A stretch of 64,000 nt of DNA from Actinocatenispora sp036503555 (GTDB lineage Bacteria; Actinomycetota; Actinomycetes; Mycobacteriales; Micromonosporaceae): contig DASXWQ010000090.1 of the NCBI GenBank assembly GCA_036503555.1, positions 1 through 64,000 of the forward strand, in the 5' to 3' direction. Positions 26,005 through 35,881 of this stretch are shown piece by piece. Within the stretch, counting starts at the first letter, position 1. Every line of letters begins with the position of its first letter. The notes beneath the pieces were generated by a model that saw nothing but the letters and a program-made list of their open reading frames with translations, did not search any database and was not told the DNA's origin. A program made the position numbers and the translations under genes.

Positions 26005-26452
26005 AGCTCACATCCTCCGTACTCGACGTCGTGCCGGGTGGTCGCGCTCGGATCCGAACCTAGATCGCTCGTGCCCGGATATCCACAGGGGCGCGCATCG
26101 GCGCACCGTACGCGTCCAGCAACGAACCGGACGCCGCCCGAGAACGCCTGGTGACCAATTCCACACCGGCGCCGGGTGTCCACATTCCGGGAACGGACAC
26201 CGGACGACTCCCGGGTACGTCCCACCGCGCGGGCCTGCCCTGACCGCGCGTACCAACAGGGTTATCCACAGTGTGGATAACCCTGGGGACGAAACCACAT
26301 GCGTGTAGTTAGCGCCGTGTCCCGCGAACCGATGAATCCACGTACCCGCCTCGCGCGTGTGTCCGTTGAAGGAGCGGGAGCACCCCGCCGTACGGAGGGT
26401 CGGCATGCCGAAACCAGCGCCACGCACCGGTCGCGGCGGCGGTCGAGAGCGG
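26005..26452. other. 448-base non-coding region with DnaA-box-like sites
   Basis: No supported gene on either strand. It contains a perfect inverted pair of TTATCCACA boxes at 26262-26280 and two further one-mismatch boxes at 26079-26087 (ATATCCACA) and 26176-26184 (GTGTCCACA). It lies between DUF397 and the 3' end of crgA. Confidence 0.5.
26257..26285. promoter_or_regulatory. Perfect inverted repeat made of two consensus DnaA boxes
   Basis: CAGGGTTATCCACA, one G, then TGTGGATAACCCTG: two exact TTATCCACA nonamers facing each other in a 29-base near-perfect palindrome. It could bind DnaA or another dimeric protein; as an RNA it would also be a good hairpin. Confidence 0.5.
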
Positions 26453-26722
26453 TCAGCGCCAGCGGGAGAGGACCAGCAGACTTGCCACCAGCGCGCCGAA
26501 GCCGATCGCGAGGTTCCAGTACTGCCAGGCGCCGATCGGGTACTGCCCGCCGGACAGGTAGAAGGTGACCAGCCAGCCGATGCCGACGACGATCAGCGTG
26601 AGCGCCGTGATCGGCACCCACGTGGGGCTGGGCCTCTTCTTCGCCTTGGCCGAGCGCTCCTGCGGTCGCAGCTCCGCCGGCGGCGTGTAAACCTTCTTGG
26701 TACGTACACGGGACTTGGGCAC
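26453..26722 (-). CDS. crgA: Cell division protein CrgA
   Basis: 89 residues with two membrane helices (PTWVPITALTLIVVGIGWLVTFYLS and WNLAIGFGALVASLLVLS) joined by a short GGQYPIGAWQYW loop, preceded by a basic cytosolic tail (PKSRVRTKKVYTPP). This is the layout and size of CrgA, which tethers FtsZ, FtsI and wall enzymes at the septum and delays Z-ring formation in aerial hyphae. The GTG start (26720-26722) is chosen for AGGAGA spaced 5 bases upstream and for the family N-terminus. Divergent from the DUF881-sortase cluster. Confidence 0.93.
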   Translation of the reverse strand: MPKSRVRTKKVYTPPAELRPQERSAKAKKRPSPTWVPITALTLIVVGIGWLVTFYLSGGQYPIGAWQYWNLAIGFGALVASLLVLSRWR

Positions 26723-26787
26723 GGTCTCTCCTGACAAAGGTCCGGAAGCTAGCGTAGTCAAGGTCGCGCAGACCGCAAGGAGGCGGC

Positions 26788-27588
26788 GTGGCGGAATCGA
26801 GCACACCGGGATCGGAGCCTGGGCTGCTCGCCCGATTCCTGATGCCTCGCCGGCGTCCAGGCCGCAAGCGCGGTTGGTCTGCCATCGTGCCACTTGTGGT
26901 ACTCCTCGCGGGGTTCCTGTTCGCGACGACCGCCGCCACGGCCCGGGGTACGCAGCTGCGGGAGGACCGCAGGGTGCAGCTCGGGGACGCGATCCGGCAG
27001 CGGCAGACCGACGTACAGCGGGCGGAGAAGCAGGCCGCGGGGCTGCGCGACGACATCGACCAGGACACCGACCAGCAGGCGCACTCCGACGCCCGGGTAC
27101 GCGTGCAGCAGGACCGGGAGCAGGCCGCGGAGCCCGGCGCCGGGCTCACCGCGGTGCGCGGGCCGGCCCTGGCCGTGACGCTCGACGACGCGCCGCGCCG
27201 GCCCGGCCGGCAGCTGCCGGCCGGCGCCACCGCCGACGACGTGGTCGTACACCAGCAGGACGTCCAGGCGGTGGTCAACGCGTTGTGGGCGGGTGGCGCC
27301 GAGGCAATGTCGATCATGAACGTCCGGGTCATTTCCACCAGCGCGGTACGCTGCGTCGGCAACACCCTCCTGCTGTCCGGGCAGGTGTTCTCGCCACCGT
27401 TCATGATCGTGGCGATCGGCAACCAGGCGGCGATGCGGGCGGCCCTGGACGCGGCCCCCGCCGTACGGGCGTACCGGGCTGCGGCCCGTGACTGGGACCT
27501 GGGATACGAGGTCAGGGAGGAGCGCAACGTGCGGCTCAAGGCGTACGACGGCTCGGTTGCTCTGTCCGACGCCCGGGTGCCACAGTAG
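26788..27588 (+). CDS. DUF881 family membrane protein
   Basis: 266 residues: a basic N-terminus, one membrane helix (WSAIVPLVVLLAGFLFATTAA, about 30-50), a coiled-coil (about 58-110, Gln/Arg/Asp-rich), then the DUF881 alpha/beta domain (GPALAVTLDDAP, VNALWAGGAEAMSIMNVRV, GNTLLLSGQVFSPPFMIVAIG). It is related to Firmicute YlxW/YlxX, encoded near division genes. Likely an extracytoplasmic division- or wall-associated factor; the biochemical role is unknown. GTG start with AAGGAGG at 26777-26783. First gene of the run towards the sortase. Confidence 0.88.
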   Translation: MAESSTPGSEPGLLARFLMPRRRPGRKRGWSAIVPLVVLLAGFLFATTAATARGTQLREDRRVQLGDAIRQRQTDVQRAEKQAAGLRDDIDQDTDQQAHSDARVRVQQDREQAAEPGAGLTAVRGPALAVTLDDAPRRPGRQLPAGATADDVVVHQQDVQAVVNALWAGGAEAMSIMNVRVISTSAVRCVGNTLLLSGQVFSPPFMIVAIGNQAAMRAALDAAPAVRAYRAAARDWDLGYEVREERNVRLKAYDGSVALSDARVPQ

Positions 27589-27697
27589 GCGCGATGCGAC
27601 CCCAGCGCGCGGCGGCCCGATCCGCCTGTCGGCAGGAAAGCCGGACGAAAGCGGGTGCCGCCGACAATGACCCGGCGGCGACGTACCGGGAGGCGGC

Positions 27698-28483
27698 GTG
27701 AGTTTCTGGGGCCCGGATCCAGACGAGACCGTGGTCATGCCGGCGCTGCCGAGCAAGATCCGGTCACACCGGCGTGACCGGCGGCGGCCGATCAGCAGCA
27801 TGCCCGAGGAGTACAAGCCGCCGCTCTCCGACGGACCGGTACGCAAGATCGTGCGCGGCGTCGGCGAACTGTTCATCACGTTCGGCCTGGTGGTCCTGCT
27901 GTTCGCGGGGTACGAGGTGTACGGCAAGCAGCTCATCATCGGCAAGCAGCAGGACAAGTACGGGCAGCAGCTGGACAAGGCGTGGGCGGCGCCGCCGAAG
28001 AAGGCGGACGACTCGCCGCCGCTGCCCGGTCAGGCGCTCGCCCGGCTCTACATCCCGCGTTTCAACATCAAGCTGATCGTCGTCGAGGGCGTCACGCCGC
28101 AGGACATCATGAACGCGCCCGGCCACTACCCCGACTCGGCGATGCCCGGGCAGATCGGCAACTTCTCCGTCGCCGGCCACCGCGAGGACGCGATCTTCCC
28201 ACGCAACTTCGACAAGCTCCAGATGGGCGACGACATCATCGTCCAGACCCGGACGACCTGGTTCATCTACAAGGCGTACCAGCAGGAGATCATCAAGCCG
28301 ACCCAGGTCGACGTGGTCAACCCGGTGCCGGACGAGCCGGTCGGCGCCAAGCCGACGAAGGCGCTGCTCACGCTCACCACCTGCAACCCGTGGTGGGACA
28401 ACTACCAGCGCCTGATCTACCACGGCAAGCTCGTACGCCAGCAGCCCAGCAGTGACGGTGAGCCGAAGGAACTGGGGGGCTGA
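27698..28483 (+). CDS. Class E sortase
   Basis: 261 residues: a cytosolic basic N-terminus, a single membrane helix (GELFITFGLVVLLFAGYEVYG, about 56-76), then the sortase beta-barrel. Catalytic His is in FSVAGHRED (about 158-166), Cys in LLTLTTCNPWW (about 225-235) and Arg in NYQRLIYHG. Class E sortases of high-GC Gram-positives attach LAXTG-type proteins to the wall; no obvious sorting-signal substrate is in this window. GTG start with GGGAGG upstream. The next small gene starts one base after the stop, implying co-translation. Confidence 0.93.
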   Translation: MSFWGPDPDETVVMPALPSKIRSHRRDRRRPISSMPEEYKPPLSDGPVRKIVRGVGELFITFGLVVLLFAGYEVYGKQLIIGKQQDKYGQQLDKAWAAPPKKADDSPPLPGQALARLYIPRFNIKLIVVEGVTPQDIMNAPGHYPDSAMPGQIGNFSVAGHREDAIFPRNFDKLQMGDDIIVQTRTTWFIYKAYQQEIIKPTQVDVVNPVPDEPVGAKPTKALLTLTTCNPWWDNYQRLIYHGKLVRQQPSSDGEPKELGG

Positions 28484-28484
28484 C

Positions 28485-28721
28485 GTGTACGGCTGGATCT
28501 GGCGCAAGCTGCCCCTCGGCGTACCCGGCAAGATCATCGGGTCGCTGCTGCTGGTCGTCGCCGTCGGCGCCGCCCTGTGGTACTGGGTGTTCCCGGCCGT
28601 CGACCCGCTGCTGCCGTTCAACGACGTCCAGGTCGGCGACACGTCGAACAACGCGCCCGCGTCACACGCGCCCAGCCCCAGCCCCGGCGGCAAGGGCAAC
28701 GGCGGTCTCCCCGGCAACTGA
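28485..28721 (+). CDS. Small single-pass membrane protein downstream of sortase
   Basis: 78 residues, not a named family: a short amphipathic start (YGWIWRKLPLG), one membrane helix (IIGSLLLVVAVGAALWYWVFP, about 18-38), then an extracytoplasmic Ser/Pro/Gly-rich tail. The start is the GTG at 28485, one base after the sortase stop. A frame extension to 28452 would only overlap the sortase end. Similar small proteins occur at this place, between sortase and pabA, in related actinobacteria, so a helper role for the sortase or divisome is possible but unproven. Confidence 0.82.
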   Translation: MYGWIWRKLPLGVPGKIIGSLLLVVAVGAALWYWVFPAVDPLLPFNDVQVGDTSNNAPASHAPSPSPGGKGNGGLPGN

Positions 28722-28751
28722 CGCGTCCCGACGCAGGGCGGGGTCGCCGCC

Positions 28752-28757
28752 TACACT
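28752..28757 (+). promoter_or_regulatory. -10 box of a probable leaderless pabA transcript
   Basis: TACACT ends 7 bases before the ATG at 28765, with no Shine-Dalgarno sequence between them. Confidence 0.55.
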
Positions 28758-28764
28758 TGCCGCC

Positions 28765-29415
28765 ATGCGTACCCGGGTGCTGGTCGTGGACAACTACGAC
28801 TCGTTCGTGTTCAACCTCGTGCAGTACCTCGGGCAGCTCGACGTCGACTGTGTGGTCCGGCGCAACGACGAGCTGACCGTCGACGACGCCCTCGCGTACG
28901 ACGTGGCCGGCATCCTGCTCTCGCCCGGCCCGGGTACGCCGGCCCGCGCCGGCATCTGCGTACCACTGGTCCGGGCCGCCGCCGGGCGGGTGCCGCTGTT
29001 CGGGGTGTGCCTCGGGCATCAGGCCATCGGCGAGGCGTACGGGGCGAGCGTCGTGCGCGCGCCCGAGCTGCTGCACGGCAAGACGAGCGAGGTCACACAC
29101 ACCGGCGCCGGCGTACTCGCCGGGCTGCCCGATCCGTTCATCGCCACGCGGTACCACTCGCTCACCGTCGACGAGGCGACCCTGCCGGCGGAGATCGAGG
29201 TCACCGGGCGTACCGCGTCGGGCGTGGTGATGGCGATGCGGCACCGGGAGCTGGCACTGGAGGGGGTGCAGTTCCACCCCGAGTCGGTGCTGACCCAGGG
29301 CGGCCACCTCATGCTGGCTAACTGGCTGGCCGCCTGCGGCCACCCCGGCGCGTTGGAGCTGGCGCCGCCGCTCGGCGAGCAGGTCGAGCAGCGCCGGCTC
29401 GCCGCCGTCGGCTGA
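28765..29415 (+). CDS. pabA: Aminodeoxychorismate/anthranilate synthase component II (glutamine amidotransferase)
   Basis: 216 residues of class I glutamine amidotransferase. It supplies ammonia to PabB (folate) or TrpE (tryptophan). Seen: DNYDSFVFNLVQYL (N-terminus), SPGPGTP, the nucleophile elbow GVCLGHQAIGEAYG (Cys about 80) and the His-Glu pair in GVQFHPESVL. This member sits at the same place, beside pknB, in many actinobacteria; the chorismate-binding partner is encoded elsewhere. Length is normal with a short Glu/Arg-rich tail. Convergent with pknB. Confidence 0.92.
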   Translation: MRTRVLVVDNYDSFVFNLVQYLGQLDVDCVVRRNDELTVDDALAYDVAGILLSPGPGTPARAGICVPLVRAAAGRVPLFGVCLGHQAIGEAYGASVVRAPELLHGKTSEVTHTGAGVLAGLPDPFIATRYHSLTVDEATLPAEIEVTGRTASGVVMAMRHRELALEGVQFHPESVLTQGGHLMLANWLAACGHPGALELAPPLGEQVEQRRLAAVG

Positions 29416-29437
29416 CCCACCCGCCGCGTCCGATGGA

Positions 29438-31203
<1,766 letters not shown>

Positions 31204-31207
<4 letters not shown>

Positions 31208-32871
31208 TGGGACGCCCCCGCCCCGGTGCCGCCGACGGTGGACTGCCGCACGTTGTCACCGTTGCCGCCCCCGGTGCTGGGCGTCGGCGACGTCGGCGTC
31301 GGACTGTCCGACTGGTCGTCACCCGGCGGCGTCGGCGAACTCGACTGGTTTCCCGGGAGCGTCGGCATGTTGCCGTTGCCGTTCCCGTTCCCGTTGCCAT
31401 TTCCGTTGCCGTTGCCGTTTCCGTCGTCGTACTCCGGCTGGACGTACAACGTGACGCGGTCGCCCCTGTGCAGCGGCTCGTCGTACTGGATGCCGCTCAC
31501 ATCGCCGGGTCCGTACTTCGTGTTGCGCCGGCCCTCGACCCGCTCGACGTCCAGTCCCTTCGACCGAAGATCCTTGGCGACCTGCTCGTACGGCTGGCCC
31601 AGGTAGTCGTTGCCCTGGTTGGGGATGGTGATGACGTCGCTGCCCGAGTTCTTCTTGTTGGTGCTCGCGCTGGCGCTGGGACTGTTGCCGCCGTGCGCTT
31701 GGTTGTCGCCGTTGTCGCCGCCGACCAACGCGTACCCGATGGCGCCAAGGCCGACGACCACGACGAGGACCGCGACAACGATGCCGGCGATCATCAGACC
31801 CCTGCGCCGCTTCGGCTCGGGCTGCTCCGAGTAACCCTGCCCGGAGTAGTCGTAGTCCTGGTACGGGCCGCCGGACGCCGGCGGGCCGGACGGTACGGCC
31901 GCGGCACCGGAACGGTAGCCGCCCCCGCTGGTCGGACCGGCGCCGCTGGTGGGCGGCATCCCGCCCATCACGGAGGTACGGTCCGGGCCGGGCGGGCGCA
32001 TCCCCGCGCCGCCGAACGCCGCGGTGGTGAGACCGCCGCCGCCGCTCGCGGCCCGTCGGGCCGCCTCGGCCATCGTGGACGCGCTCGGCCAGCGGGCCGG
32101 CACGTCCTTCGCCATGGCCCGGTCGATCACCTCGCGCACCGGCCCCGGTACGTCCGCCGGCAGTGGCGGCGGCGCCTCCCGGATGTGCTTCATCGCGACC
32201 TGGATCGGGTTCTCACCCTCGAACGGCCGGTGCCCCGACAGGCACTGGTACCCGACGACGCCGAGCGAGTAGACGTCGCTGGACGAGGTGATGTTGCCGG
32301 TACCGGTGGCCTGCTCGGGCGACACGTACGACGCGGTGCCGAGGATCGAGCCGGCGGTGGTGAGCTGGCCGGACATCGCGCTGCGGGCGATGCCGAAGTC
32401 GGTCAGCACCAGCCGGCCGTCCGGCCGTACGAGCAGGTTGCCGGGCTTGACGTCGCGGTGGACGATGCCGTGGTCGTGCGCGGCCTGCAACGCGTCGGCC
32501 GCCTGCGCCAGCAGGTCCAACGTACGGTCCGGGGTGAGCCGGCCGACCCTGTTCAGCGTGTGCGCCAGCGACTCGCCCTCGACGTACTCCATGACGAGGT
32601 ACGCCATCTGGCCGCCGCCGTCGACGTCCGTCTCGCCGTAGTCGTACACCTTGACGACGCCGGGGTGGTTGATCGTCGCCATGACCCGCGCCTCGGCGCG
32701 GAACCGCTCGACGAAGCCCGGCTCTTCGAGCAGGGCGGCCTGCAGGATCTTGACCGCGACGGTACGGCCGAGGACGGTGTCCTCCGCCTTCCAGACGTCA
32801 CCCATGCCACCGGTGGCGATGCGCTCGCTCAACCGGTAACGGCCGCCCAGTGTGCCCCCGGGCGTCAGCAT
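31204..32871 (-). CDS. pknA: Serine/threonine protein kinase PknA-like, with one PASTA-like domain
   Basis: 555 residues: kinase domain (about 11-265; IATGGMGDVWKAED loop, AVKIL Lys, IVHRDVKPGN, DFG, SILGTASYVSPE), a Gly/Pro linker, a membrane helix (RRGLMIAGIVVAVLVVVVGLGAIGYALV) and an extracellular part. The latter has one PASTA-like unit (about 430-490, from ITIPNQG to VTLYVQ), nine Gly-Asn dipeptides and a Ser/Pro/Thr tail. Mycobacterial PknA has no PASTA, so the extracellular domain is a difference worth noting. ATG start. Stop overlaps the pknB start. It acts with PknB on divisome and wall proteins. Confidence 0.93.
31369..31422 (-). repeat. Nine-copy 6-bp repeat encoding (Gly-Asn)9 in PknA
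   Basis: Nine consecutive GGN-AAY codon pairs encode alternating Gly and Asn between the PASTA-like unit and the C-terminal tail. The codons vary (GGC, GGG, GGA), so it is a protein-level repeat and not a pure simple repeat. Confidence 0.9.
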
Positions 32872-32908
32872 CAGCTCTGTCCCTTCTTCGTCACGGGAGG
32901 GGTGGTTG

Positions 32909-34372
32909 TCACTTGCCGAGCACCGCCTTCATGATGTCGCCGCCGATCTGGGTGGCGTCGGCGCTGCCACCTTCGCCCGCCGACTCGAGAAACACGCCCA
33001 CGGCCACCTTCGGGTCGCCGTTGTCTCGCGCGTATCCCATGAACCAACCGTGCTCGGGCGCCCCGTCGCCGTGCTCGGCGGTACCGGTCTTGCCGCCGAC
33101 CTCGATGTCGGGGATCTGCGCGCGCCGACCGGTGCCGTCCGACACCACGGCGTTCATCATCTCGCGCAGTTTGCCCGCGGTGCCCGAGTCGATCGGCTGA
33201 CCGAACTTGCTCTCCTGCGCGGTACGCAGCGTCGAGTAGTCGCTGCCCTGGATCTCCTGCACCAGGTACGGCTGCATCTCGGTGCCGTCGTTGGCGACCG
33301 CGCCGGCCACCATCGCCTCCTGGAACGGTGTCTCCGCCACGTTGAACTGGCCGATCGACGACTGCGCGACCTGCGACTCGCCGTGTGGGTCGCCGGTCAC
33401 GCTCTTGGCGACCGGAATGCCGTCGTCCTGGCCGAGCATCGGGATCGTCATCTGCTTGTTCAACCCGAACGCCTCGGCCTTCGACACGACCGTCTGGGCG
33501 CCGAGGTGCACGCCCAGCTTCGCGAAACCGGTGTTGCACGAGTCGCGCAGCGCGACCAGCATCGTGACCTGGTCCTGCGGGCAGATCGAGTCCACGTCGT
33601 TGTGGATCTCCTGGCCACCGTCCTCCGGCTGGTACGACCGGCCGGCCGGGATGTTCGTGCTCGGGTCGTACCCGTTCTCCAGGGCCGCGGCGGACACGAT
33701 CACCTTCATCGTCGAGCCGGGCGGCCACGGGCCGCCGCCGCCGAGCGCCCGGTTCGCCATCGGGCCGGCGCCGCTGGACGGGTCGTAGCTGTCCCAGGCC
33801 TTGGTGACGGTGTCGGTGTCATGGCTGGCCAGCGGGTTCGGGTCGTAGCTGGGGGAGGTGACCATCGCCAGGATCTTCCCGGTCTTCGGGTCGATCGCGA
33901 CGGCCGCGCCCTTCTTGTCCTTCAGCGCGTTCCACGCCGCGTCCTGCGCCTTCTCGTTGATCGTCAGCAGGACGTTGGCGCCTTCGGTCTTCTTGCCGGT
34001 GATCGTGTCGGACAGCTTCTGCGTGAACAGCAGGTCGTCCGTGCCGTTGAGCACGGAGTTCTCGTACCGCTCGACGCCGCTGTTGCCGTACACCTGGGAC
34101 ATGTACCCGGTGATCGGCGCGTACTCCTCGCCCTTCGGGTAGAAGCGCTGGTAGCGCAGCTCGCCGCCGGTGTCCTTGCTGTACGCGACGGGGTTGCGGC
34201 CGACCATGATCGCACCGCGGGGCACGTTGTACGCGTCCTTCAGGATGCGCGGGTTCGAGGGGTTCTCCGCGTAGCTCTTGGCCTGGAAGAACTGGACCCG
34301 GGTCAAGTTGCCCAGCAGGGCCAGGAACATCACGAAGATGACCAGGGACGCGCGTCGCAGGGTCGGGTTCAC
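32909..34372 (-). CDS. pbpA: Penicillin-binding protein PbpA (class B transpeptidase)
   Basis: 487 residues: a short cytosolic tail, one membrane helix (about 9-24), a dimerisation/N-terminal PBP domain, then the transpeptidase. Seen: SxxK in PWPPGSTMKVI (Ser near 225), SxN in DSCNTGF, and KTG in VGGKTGTAEHGDG (near 420). It cross-links peptidoglycan on the outer face, paired with the SEDS protein RodA. The GTG start at 34370-34372 overlaps the rodA stop by 4 bases (GTGA), so the longer frame to 34942 is rejected. The gap to pknA is 37 bases. Confidence 0.95.
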   Translation of the reverse strand: MNPTLRRASLVIFVMFLALLGNLTRVQFFQAKSYAENPSNPRILKDAYNVPRGAIMVGRNPVAYSKDTGGELRYQRFYPKGEEYAPITGYMSQVYGNSGVERYENSVLNGTDDLLFTQKLSDTITGKKTEGANVLLTINEKAQDAAWNALKDKKGAAVAIDPKTGKILAMVTSPSYDPNPLASHDTDTVTKAWDSYDPSSGAGPMANRALGGGGPWPPGSTMKVIVSAAALENGYDPSTNIPAGRSYQPEDGGQEIHNDVDSICPQDQVTMLVALRDSCNTGFAKLGVHLGAQTVVSKAEAFGLNKQMTIPMLGQDDGIPVAKSVTGDPHGESQVAQSSIGQFNVAETPFQEAMVAGAVANDGTEMQPYLVQEIQGSDYSTLRTAQESKFGQPIDSGTAGKLREMMNAVVSDGTGRRAQIPDIEVGGKTGTAEHGDGAPEHGWFMGYARDNGDPKVAVGVFLESAGEGGSADATQIGGDIMKAVLGK

Positions 34373-35865
34373 AGCTTGATCACCTCCGTCGCGGCGCTCT
34401 GCAATTGTGGCGGCGGTCCGCCCGGTCCGCCCGTCGTACCGGCCGGGGTGGGCCGGCGGGCGTCGTTCGAGATGCGGATCAGCAGCCCGACCAGGATCCA
34501 GTTCGCCACCAGCGACGACCCGCCGTACGACAGGAACGGCGTGGTCAGGCCGGTCAGCGGGATCAGGTCGGTGACACCGCCGACGATCACGAACACCTGG
34601 ATCGACATCGAGAACGCCAGCCCGCCCGCCAGCAGCTTGCCGAACGGATCGCGCACGACCGTGCCGGCCTTGATCCCGCGCACGGTGATCAGCAGGTACA
34701 GCAGGAGGATCGCGGCCAGGCCGAACATGCCCAGTTCCTCGCCGATGGTGGCGATGATGAAGTCGCTGCGCGCCAGCGGCACCGACGTCGGGTCGCCGGC
34801 GCCCGGCCCGGCGCCGAACAGGCCGCCGACGCTGAGGCTGATCAGTGACCGGGACAACTGGAACGTCGTGTTCAGCGGGTCGGACATCGGGTCGAGCCAG
34901 ATGTCGACCCGGTCGTGGAAGTTCTGGAACGGGCCGAGCCACGTGCCCAGCGAGTACGCCGCGAACGCGCCGAACGCGAACAGCACGAAACCGATGACCA
35001 GCCAGGACTTCCGTTCCGTCGCGATGTAGAGCATCACGACGAACGTGCCCAGGTAGAGCAGCGACGAGCCCAGGTCCTTCTCGAACACCAGGATCAGCAC
35101 GCTCATGATCCAGACGACGATGACCGGGCCCAGGTCGCGGGGCCGCGGGAACTCCAGGCCCAGCACCCGCTTGCTCGCCAGCGACAGCACCTCGCGCTTG
35201 CGTACGAGGTAGTAGGCGAAGAAGACGAACAGGGCGAGCTTCGCCAGTTCACCGGGCTGGATGGCGAAGAACGGCAGCTTGATCCAGACCTTCGCGCCGT
35301 TCGTGGCGCTCATCGACGCGGGCAGCACCGCCGGGATCGCGACGAGCACGATGCCCACCAACCCCAGCGTGTACGCGTACCGCGAGAGCGAACGGTGGTC
35401 CCGGACCACGGCGACGACCAGGCAGAAGAAGATCACCGCGAGCGCGGTCCACGCCACCTGCTGGATGCCGAGACCGTCGAACGCCCCGATCGTCGAGTAC
35501 TTCGTCGGCAGGTCGCGGCCGTCGTTCTGCGCCATGATCTCGCTGGGTACGTCGACCCGGTGGATGAACACCACGCCGAGGCCGTTGACCAGCATGGCCA
35601 ACGGCAGCAGCACCGGATCCGCGTACGGCGCGAAGATCCGCACCACCACGTGCGCGACGAGTCCGATCAGCAGCACCAGAAGCGGCAGCACCAGGCAGTC
35701 CGGCCGTACCGTGTCGATCAGCGCGGCCTGCGCCGCCGCGGACAGCACCACGGTGACGGCGAACGCGAACAACAGGAGAAACAGCTCCGTGTTGCGCCGC
35801 GTCGGCACACGCCGACCGGCCGCCGCACCGGGTGGTACGGCGGCGGGTTGGGCAAAGGTCGGCAT
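34369..35865 (-). CDS. rodA: SEDS-family peptidoglycan polymerase RodA/FtsW
   Basis: 498 residues with at least ten membrane helices. Seen: the SEDS region GAKVWIKLPFFAIQPGELAKLALF (about 200-225, with the PxE motif), the large extracellular loop with the conserved Asp (WLDPMSDP), FIIATIGEELGMFG and the C-terminal TPFLSYGGSSLVANW signature. Polymerises lipid II into glycan strands; partner of PbpA. Start: ATG at 35865 or GTG two codons earlier (35871), neither with a strong Shine-Dalgarno. It begins 16 bases after the pstP stop, so the operon is continuous. Confidence 0.95.
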   Translation of the reverse strand: MPTFAQPAAVPPGAAAGRRVPTRRNTELFLLLFAFAVTVVLSAAAQAALIDTVRPDCLVLPLLVLLIGLVAHVVVRIFAPYADPVLLPLAMLVNGLGVVFIHRVDVPSEIMAQNDGRDLPTKYSTIGAFDGLGIQQVAWTALAVIFFCLVVAVVRDHRSLSRYAYTLGLVGIVLVAIPAVLPASMSATNGAKVWIKLPFFAIQPGELAKLALFVFFAYYLVRKREVLSLASKRVLGLEFPRPRDLGPVIVVWIMSVLILVFEKDLGSSLLYLGTFVVMLYIATERKSWLVIGFVLFAFGAFAAYSLGTWLGPFQNFHDRVDIWLDPMSDPLNTTFQLSRSLISLSVGGLFGAGPGAGDPTSVPLARSDFIIATIGEELGMFGLAAILLLYLLITVRGIKAGTVVRDPFGKLLAGGLAFSMSIQVFVIVGGVTDLIPLTGLTTPFLSYGGSSLVANWILVGLLIRISNDARRPTPAGTTGGPGGPPPQLQSAATEVIKL

Positions 35866-35881
35866 GCTCACGAGCGGTGGT

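Noticed and set aside
26005..26452. Chromosomal origin of replication (oriC)
   Set aside because: Only one pair of exact DnaA boxes and two weak ones; dnaA, dnaN, rpmH and an A/T-rich unwinding region are absent.
32909..34942. 677-codon pbpA
   Set aside because: The upstream 190 codons overlap rodA in another frame; the GTG at 34372 gives the normal membrane anchor and a GTGA overlap with the rodA stop.
34369..35865. Assignment as FtsW and not RodA
   Set aside because: Sequence motifs do not separate them; the gene partner pbpA and operon position favour RodA, so that symbol is used with this caveat.
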